Shown here: piece after piece, positions 57,971 through 64,000 of the stretch | Layout: every line of letters starts with the position of its first letter | Numbering within the stretch: the stretch's first letter is position 1 | DNA from: Neoarius graeffei | Lineage: Eukaryota > Chordata > Actinopteri > Siluriformes > Ariidae | Length of the DNA stretch: 64,000 nucleotides | Direction: 5' to 3' | Assembly (NCBI RefSeq): GCF_027579695.1 | Contig: NC_083587.1 | Location: 7,628,001 to 7,692,000 of the forward strand | The notes under the pieces: generated by a model | What the model was told of the DNA's origin: nothing | What the model saw: the letters and a program-made list of their open reading frames with translations, nothing else | The model's database searches: none | Program-made: the position numbers and the translations under genes

Positions 57971-58247
57971 CCAGTCTGTGTAAGAAGCCGCGTTCCCAGG
58001 GGCCTTGTCCGTTCCACACATGCCGCATTCATTTTCAAAGACTGCAAAGTGCATTTGTGCAGTACATTAAATCAGAGGATATGTGTTGAGCATTTAATTT
58101 ACTGAGATACTCTTGGTACTCTAGTGTACCTGACGCTTTGAGGACTTGGAGAGCCATAAATCTTCTCGCTTCTGCCATGGCTCTCTTTGTTGTGTCGAAT
58201 TGTATTGTCGGAACGTCTGGGAAAGCTTCCATCACTGCTATGGCCAT
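57971..58247 (-). pseudogene. Exons 7 and 8, end of protease and start of a zinc finger
   Basis: Exon 7 (58247-58130) encodes MAIAVMEAFPDVPTIQFDTT, the last helices of the protease fold, and ends TCAG/GTACAC in phase 1. Exon 8 (58041-57971) continues in phase with VFENECGMCGTDKAPGN and ends TGG/GTGAGT. The family goes on with a PHD-like finger, whose next exon is not seen. Confidence 0.6.
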
Positions 58248-58257
58248 CTAAATGAAC

Positions 58258-58820
58258 ACATTAAAAATGTCTTCGCAATTGATCACTAAAACATTGTGCA
58301 TGCAGGGTGCAATAGTATATAAAATGAACAGTAGATATTTATCTTTGGGACAAAGAAACGGTTGAGACAAATGGAAGATTGTGAATTAAAGGAAAGTAGT
58401 CTACTACCATTTCAAAAATGTTCAATCCAATAACAAGATGGAGAATTGTGTATAGAAAGCATGTCAGTGGTTAAAACGGTCAGCGGTTGTCAGCGGTTAA
58501 AAAAAACAGGCTGTAAAAGTTGAATAATTTTAAACACAAGGAAAAATATTTCTAAATGAATTATATTGACTGCCAACATGAATGTACTGTACAGATAAAA
58601 GGACAACACAGAGGGGCTGCTTCACTCAGAAGTAAAGATGTGGGGGGATTAATTACTTATGTATTACATAAGAAGTGGCCAAAGTTCATACAGGAAACTC
58701 TGTGTTGCCGTAATTAGGCTGATGTCATGATGCCATTTTGAATTCAATTCTGAGAGTTTCCCGTTTGAAATAATGAGTGACCAAGATTTGTTCCAACTTT
58801 TTCTGTTTTGGGGTTGTATT
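58258..58820. other. Intron of the multi-exon gene
   Basis: No exon or gene recognised. A stretch near 58760-58820 (TTGTTCCAACTTTTTCTG, GGGGTTGTA) resembles the end of a family A Tc1 element and may be a small relic. Confidence 0.4.
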
Positions 58821-58829
58821 TCCACTTAC

Positions 58830-58956
58830 TTTTATAACAATGACACCACAACTGCACCCATCCTGCTGAACTGGGTGAGCCATGACAGCACCTTTCCAAG
58901 GGATGTCCACCCAGTCGGTATTGCCGTGGCAGGCTCTCCTCATTTTTAAGTATTCG
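58830..58956 (-). pseudogene. Exon 6, protease Gln and Cys
   Basis: Encodes EYLKMRRACHGNTDWVDIPW and VQQDGCSCGVIVIK, which contains the conserved Gln and nucleophile Cys of Ulp1/SENP-type proteases (Q-x-D-G-x-x-C-G). Ends AAA/GTAAGT. Confidence 0.7.
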
Positions 58957-58964
58957 CTAAAGAC

Positions 58965-59725
58965 ATATGTGATTTAGTAGGTTCTTTAGACGATACAATA
59001 CGAATTAAACAATAGCAACTATGTTTAGGAATGAACATGCTGTGCTCCCCCTATCCTCTCAGCTCATGTGCTCCTAAACACTGTCCATGCACTCCCATCT
59101 TTACATAGTACATGAGCTCCCACCCCAACACTGAGTACCCTCTCACACCTCAGACACATAAAGTAGACCCCAATTACCTCATTCCCCTTCACATCACATA
59201 CAAAACAAAGAAGTGTCAAAAAGGAAGTAAAAGTAGTTTGGAAAGTAAAACCCCTGCCACGTTTTACTTCCAACACAGGTGACTTCCCTGAGTGGCTGAT
59301 CTACCTGTCCACCTATCCACCTGCTGGTTGGATCAGAGTTGTGGCAGGGTTTTAATTTGGTCTTTTTTACTTTTACTTGTCTGAAACCTCTGCATACATA
59401 TGCATATTTGCTGCCCATATTCCCTTCCTGCCACACACACAGTCCATGTTGCCCAACAGAGTAGTGTATGTTCTTCCATATACTCCCATATTCTCCACAC
59501 ACAGCCTATGCACTGCCCAACCACACCATTTTGCACTTTATGCATTATTAAAGCACTTTATGGTACTTGTGTATGCATGTAACAAACAAAATCCTTGTCA
59601 CTTTGTCATTATCATTTTATCTTTTTCTATTTTCTTAAATATTGCTTGTGGGGGAATTGCTGTTATTTGATCTAAATGTGATTGATTACAAAGCATCTAA
59701 ATAATTACAAAAATAACAAAAATAA
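58965..59725. other. Intron of the multi-exon gene
   Basis: No conserved exon recognised. The overlapping open frames on both strands lack domains. Confidence 0.4.
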
Positions 59726-59732
59726 ACCTTAC

Positions 59733-59992
59733 CGTATTCTCTGGGCAGCAACACATGAGTCCTTGTGTTCATTGGATGCTGGTGATGGGTCGCACACAAA
59801 AACTCTGGCAGAATTTGCATGTATGTACTGTGAAATAACAGAGGGTATTATGCAACTAATATTTACAGCTATTTCTCAATATGGTAAACATGTAAATGAT
59901 TGCTGATGACTAGTGCCACAAACCAGTGCGTTCCAGTGGTTATTTCTGACGTGGATGAATGATATAATGGCTTCATAGTTGTCAAAGTTTAC
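59733..59992 (-). pseudogene. Exons 4 and 5, protease His and Asp
   Basis: Exon 4 (59992-59924) encodes NYEAIISFIHVRNNHWNAL with the catalytic His of C48 peptidases (NHW). Exon 5 (59804-59733) encodes FVCDPSPASNEHKDS with the catalytic Asp. The join between the two is out of frame by my reading, which may be a small indel. Confidence 0.55.
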
Positions 59993-60173
59993 CTATAACA
60001 TTGAAACATCAATGTTTAATGACAGATGAAAGTGTAACTGGGGTTATTCGTCAAGACTGTGTGGTGTGTCCTGTTTACCATATTTGATAGAGATATTCAT
60101 GTAGAAATACCTGGTAATTATTGAACTATTCCCATAACACAACATGCCATCAGAGGCAGACACTGAGCATTAC

Positions 60174-60308
60174 CTTCGGTAAACTTTGGCGGCGTACAGA
60201 CGCCCTGTCCCCAGTCAGAATTACTCCAGCAGTGTAGTGGTCCATTAGATAAATTCTGTCAGCCACATTCAATGCGAAAGCATTGATGTGCATCAGTGCC
60301 TGAATAAT
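60174..60308 (-). pseudogene. Exon 3
   Basis: 135 bp, phase 0, between TTGCCAG and AAG/GTAATG. Encodes IIQALMHINAFALNVADRIY followed by LMDHYTAGVILTGDRASV. Confidence 0.6.
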
Positions 60309-60585
60309 CTGGCAACATAAGAAAATGTTTCACTAATAAAGTATTCTCACACACCTTGGTCATATGAAAACAAACCACATTTCGTCAATGGAAATAACAT
60401 AATTATGGCTTATTCATAGTATTTGGCTCACTGAGTAATAGCTATAAGCTTTCATTATGTTTCCATTATTCAAAGGTGCCAGAGGCATGCAGTTCCCAAT
60501 TCATCTGCCAGGCATGTCAGTTTGAAGCAAATGTAAAGATGGCAAAACAAGGAATGAAAGGCAAAGGAGAAGAAAAGATGCCTAC

Positions 60586-60720
60586 CTCGCCCGTCAACCA
60601 CTGATGTGGTTTCAATGAACACAACTCACTATGGTGTACGAATATGCTTCGACCCTTAATCTGCGATGGGAGCACTGACACAACCACCTCTGTCGGCCTC
60701 TTCTTCCACAACACATCAAG
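60586..60720 (-). pseudogene. Exon 2
   Basis: 135 bp, phase 0 at both ends, between TTTTTAG and GAG/GTAGGC. Encodes LDVLWKKRPTEVVVSVLPSQ and later HHSELCSLKPHQWLTGE, the entry segment of Ulp1-like domains (LRPHQWL type). Confidence 0.65.
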
Positions 60721-60824
60721 CTAAAAAGAAAGTCAGAATAAACATGTATTTTATGGATTGCATGTGGATAAAAGTAGTTTATTTGGTTAGGTTCTAGAAT
60801 GTTCATTAAAAAAAAAAACTTTAC

Positions 60825-62413
60825 CCGAGAGTCTTCAACCTCTTTTGGCTCGACTTTTACCTTCCTGTTTGGTATTGTCTTGCCCTTTGGCTTAGGAAGT
60901 TGTGTTGGTGGATTGAAATACTTGGATTTCCTCTTCGAGCTTCCAGAGGAGGTGGCCCGCTTGGACCACTGTTCTTCTGGGTCATCCTCTGGCTTCAGAC
61001 AGCTTCTGAGGTTTCCACCAAGTATCTCCATTGGCAGGCTGTGTTGCATTAAATGCTCGACATATCTTCCCTGCACTGAGGTGAACATTTTCGAAATGAA
61101 CTCAGCAGGTCTGAGGTGTGTCTTCTTGCCAAGGATGCGATGTTTGACTCATCCAAACCAGAGCTCAGCATGGCAGTTGGTGTCCCTTGTTTTGTATGGC
61201 CCTGTTCCTATGGTGGTTCCATCTATGTGCCGTGAAAGGTCACCAAGGAGTACACCACTCCACAAGCTAAAAATTCCCATGTAGGTCTTTAACAAGACAT
61301 CAATGATCCCAGGGCAGTGGTAATGGTTGTCTTCATCTACTGCTTGATCACACATTACATCACATTTTGCTTGCTCCCTTCTTTGAGCAAAAACCGCAGT
61401 AAATGGGGACCTAGCCAGAATGCCCTTGTTGGGGTCACTGGAATTCCTTGTCCTCTTCTCCTCTGTTTCGTACATGTCTTCAAAAGACAGGTCTTCACAT
61501 TTCAAAATGCAGTGGTCGAGGTACTGCTTGCTGTTGTGGACTGACTCTGTGAGTTGCTCTGCACAAAAACATACAGCCATGTGGTAGAAGACCTCAAGGG
61601 CCTCTTGCATTGTAGTGCAATTTAACAAGAAAGCAAAGCAGTATGTGGCATACTCCTTTAAGCCTTTGTCCGATGTTTGTCTCCCAAATGATTGTGACAC
61701 TGCCTTCAGTATGTGCGCAGAGCACAAATGGAGCACAATGAAAGGGGTCTGTTTCCCTGTACCAATCACAATTGAAAATGTTCTGTCGAGATAGCCAGAG
61801 ATGTCCTCATGGTTGCAGGCCAGAAGAACACTATTGATCAGGGCCCAACTGTAATCGGTTTCCATCTGGGCTACTCTCCTCCCTGTCATTTGACGCATTC
61901 TCCTGAAAAACTCCATCAGCCAATGAGATATTGAGGGCACTGTGTGGCTGTTGGTGACAAGTTCTGCCACAGGAAGAGGTGGCTTGTCCTTGCCCGCACC
62001 CGGCAGGACCAGGGCATAGTAAAGTACTCTCTTAGACTGGTTCAGGAGCTTCTGCACCACTCCACCTGTGGCATCAAGGTAGAGGCATGTTTCCATAGAT
62101 TGTTTTAAATGTGCACACAAAATTTGGAGGCCTGCATTTGTGTACAAGTGAGCTGCAAATGGCTCTATCTGCAATAACTGCAAATAACCATTTGAAGAGG
62201 CATGCTGACCACTCTCTCTCAAAATTTTTTGTGTGAGCATTAGCTCCAACACATTATCATTGTGAAGCTTTGCCACACTTCGAATCTCAGAGGATATTTT
62301 TTTTAAAACATCCTTCGTCAGGCTTCTTGTGATGTTTCCCGCCACAAGTTCTTCAATGGGTGTGTTTTTGAGTAAATCATAACAATTGCTCATACCATTC
62401 TGTATGGCCTTTG
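60825..62413 (-). pseudogene. Exon 1, transposase-like core (after the SINE)
   Basis: About 414 residues are open from just after the SINE, then a TGA, then the same frame goes on to a CGG/GTAAAG donor. The core shows CLYLDATGGVVQKLL (first acidic residue), RVAQMETDYSWALINSVLLA (second) and FIVLHLCSAHILKAV with a C-x2-H, the pattern of MULE-type DDE transposases. At the TGA the sequence reads CHAELWFG, stop, VKHRILGKKTHLRPAEF; the continuation fits the family, so the TGA is a single nonsense change. A basic Lys/Pro-rich linker ends the exon. Confidence 0.65.
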
Positions 62414-62425
62414 CTATTTTGCCTC

Positions 62426-62793
62426 ATCTCATTATCTCTAGCCGCTTTATCCTTCTACAGGGTCGCAGGCAAGCTGGAGCCTATCCCAGCTGACTACGGG
62501 CGAAAGGCGGGGTACACCCTGGACAAGTCGCCAGGTCATCACAGGGCTGACACATAGACACAGACAACCATTCACACTCACATTCACACCTACGGTCAAT
62601 TTAGAGCCACCAGTTAACCTAACCTGCATGTCTTTGGACTGTGGGGGAAACCGGAGCACCCGGAGGAAACCCACGCGGACACGGGGAGAACATGCAAACT
62701 CCACACAGAAAGGCCCTCGCCAGCCCCGGGGCTCGAACCCAGGACCTTCTTGCTGTGAGGCGACAGCGCTAACCACTACACCACCGTGCCGCC
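62426..62793 (-). mobile_element. tRNA-derived SINE, copy 3, inside exon 1
   Basis: Same SINE as the two others, with a perfect 12-bp target duplication ctattttgcctc. Removing the SINE and one duplication (380 bp) puts the flanking reading frames exactly in register (RGKI then AKAIQNGMSNCYDLL), so the exon was open when the SINE landed. Confidence 0.95.
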
Positions 62794-62805
62794 CTATTTT
62801 GCCTC

Positions 62806-63650
62806 GACGAAGATATTTTGCCGGCCTGAATTTTTTCTGGGATCGTAGGTGACTGACTTCCCCAAATCTTGTTACTATTACAGTAACATTTTTTACGTTT
62901 GCTTTTGGTGGGTCTTTCATTTCAAAGTGATATATGCAACAATCATCAAATGTGCATCTTGCTGTGGCATGAAGGTATGGCACATTCTTTTTGCGGCTGT
63001 CATGTTTTTTCACATTTTGATACTTGAATGCCAACGTGCAAGATGGATTTTGTCTTCTGAATTCGTTATAAAAAACATCTGTCCATGGGGGTTTTAGTTT
63101 TCTTTGTCCTTTTTCTGGCTTTATTTTGTTCCAATGTTTTCTTTTTATCGTCAGTCTGAATAGTTTTGGTCCTGCATTGCATGTTCTGTATGCCTCCTCT
63201 TCATCTGCTGGTACAGCTGAGCGTGTATGTGAACCACGCTTGTCTGTGTTGTCTTCACTGTCCTGATCATCCTTCTGCCGGTCTTCATCCTCTGTCTCTT
63301 CCTCACCTTCTTTTCCTTCAGAACTTTCCCTGTCTTCATCTGCTGGTACAGCTGAGCGTGTATGTGAACCACACCTGTCTGTGTTGTCTTCTCTATCCTG
63401 ATCATCATTCTGCCGGTCTTCATCCTCTGTCTCTTCCTCACCTTCTTTTCCTTCAGAACTTTCCCTGTCTTCATCTGCTGGTACAGCTGAGCGTGTATGT
63501 GAACCACGCTTGTCTGTGTTGTCTTCACTGTCCTGATCTTCATTCTGCCGGTCTTCATCCTCTGTCTCTTCCTCACCTTCTTTTCCTTCAGAACTTTCGC
63601 TGTCTTCATCTGCTGGTACAGCTGAGTGTGTATGTGAACCACAATAATCT
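62806..63650 (-). pseudogene. Exon 1, N-terminal part with acidic repeats (before the SINE)
   Basis: The frame starts after a TTGCAG acceptor and stays open to the SINE. It holds about three and a half copies of a 45-residue acidic repeat (TRSAVPADED, then ESSEGKEGEEETEDEDRQND), then KPPWTDVFYNEFRRQNPSCT and CTFDDCCIYHFEM. I chose this frame over the longer-looking alternative because it continues without break into the conserved part and is in register with the transposase core. Confidence 0.65.
63201..63640 (-). repeat. 135-bp coding tandem repeat, about 3.3 copies
   Basis: TCATCTGCTGGTACAGCTGA recurs at exact 135-bp steps (63201, 63336, 63471, 63606). 135 is a multiple of three, so copy number changes keep the frame of the acidic 45-residue repeat. 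Confidence 0.95.
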
Positions 63651-63654
63651 GCAA

Positions 63655-64000
63655 TACATCCTTACAGCCACGGGGTAAGTTGGCACATGCCATAGAATGT
63701 CAATGTAAATGAGTGTGCCAACTTGCCCCAAAATGACTGTGCCAACTTGCCCCGTGCACATCAGTACAGCACTCTTGACAAAAATAATGTTGGCCTGTTA
63801 ACATCTGACACCACAGAATTCCAGTTTTAATATGAAATTATAGCTAGATCCTCCATCTATCAAATGCAATATTTTTTATTTCCCTATTCCTTAGTACTAG
63901 CTTTTTAGAGCTAATTTAGTGGAAGGTGTCAATTTTTAGTTTGGTCATCACAAAATCAAAAAAGCCGACGGGTATCGGCAGGCCAGGCGTGCTGCAGCTC
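63655..64000. other. Probable intron or flank upstream of exon 1
   Basis: No exon recognised. A short repeat GTGCCAACTTGCCCC occurs twice near 63715 and 63742. Confidence 0.4.

Larger units (their letters stand above)
57971..63650 (-). pseudogene. Multi-exon gene: acidic repeats, MULE-like transposase core, Ulp1-type protease, zinc-finger start
   Basis: Eight exons follow each other on the minus strand with consensus splice sites: 63650-60825 (holding a SINE), 60720-60586, 60308-60174, 59992-59924, 59804-59733, 58956-58830, 58247-58130 and 58041-57971. Phases agree at every join I could check except exon 4 to 5, which is off in my reading. The order is acidic repeats, a family block with CTLAFKYQNVKKHDSRKKN, a transposase-like core, then protease exons, and last ECGMCGTDKAPGN, the start of a C4-type finger. 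At least two lesions exist: the SINE and one TGA in exon 1. Similar proteins are common in fish and invertebrates. Transposon or former host gene remains open; no terminal repeats were found. Confidence 0.65.

Noticed and set aside
63151-63693. 180-residue Lys-rich repeat protein (HIHAQLYQQM repeats)
   Set aside because: Another frame over the same repeat is also open, continues into conserved sequence after an acceptor, and is in register with the transposase core.

Overview
The window looks like nuclear DNA of a ray-finned fish. It holds several Tc1-like, hAT and PIF/Harbinger transposons, a chromodomain-type Ty3/gypsy element, fish-type LINEs, a tRNA-derived SINE with clean target-site duplications, and replication-dependent histone genes with the metazoan 3' stem-loop. 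The SINE type reminds me of catfish-like genomes, but that is only an impression. Almost all of the sequence is accessory: repeats, nested mobile elements and decaying gene copies. Only H2B, possibly H2A, and one collagen exon look like ordinary host coding sequence.

Layout. 0-3.3 kb: a 1.4-kb inverted-repeat element that carries one exon of a SWIM/YqaJ-type gene family plus a palindrome whose loop has expanded into a 30-bp minisatellite, then a SINE. 3.3-19 kb: about 450 copies of a 31-bp satellite unit, interrupted by a Tc1-like element with a full transposase frame. 19.5-23.3 kb: a degenerate histone cluster (H1 tail remnant, altered H2A, internally deleted H3, near-intact H2B on the other strand) with a Harbinger MITE. 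23.3-31 kb: LINE remnants, a broken cysteine-rich multi-exon gene, a second copy of the same Tc1 family and a third SWIM/YqaJ-like fragment. 30.9-39 kb: a LINE split by a 6.2-kb stack of elements nested up to five deep, then a different Tc1 family. 39.05-44.40 kb: a young chromodomain Ty3/gypsy fossil, minus strand. 44.4-48.2 kb: a 45-bp collagen exon, an old Tc1 relic and a tandem array derived from initiator tRNA-Met and tRNA-Arg. 48.2-51.7 kb: a LINE with an esterase-type ORF1, split by a Tc1 and a SINE. 52.2-53.5 kb: the second exon-bearing palindrome element. 53.97-55.05 kb: a hAT element. 55.7-57.5 kb: a ~167-bp tandem array. 57.97-63.65 kb (minus): a coherent eight-exon gene fusing an acidic repeat region, a MULE-like transposase core, a Ulp1-type (C48) protease and the start of a zinc finger; it is broken by a SINE and a nonsense codon.

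How the parts relate. The histone genes share promoter CCAAT boxes and the same 16-nt 3' stem-loop, so they derive from one cluster that is now decaying; decayed satellite-like units sit beside it. The exon-bearing palindrome elements and the transposase/Ulp1 gene are the most unusual items. All family assignments come from reading motifs; no database search was run.
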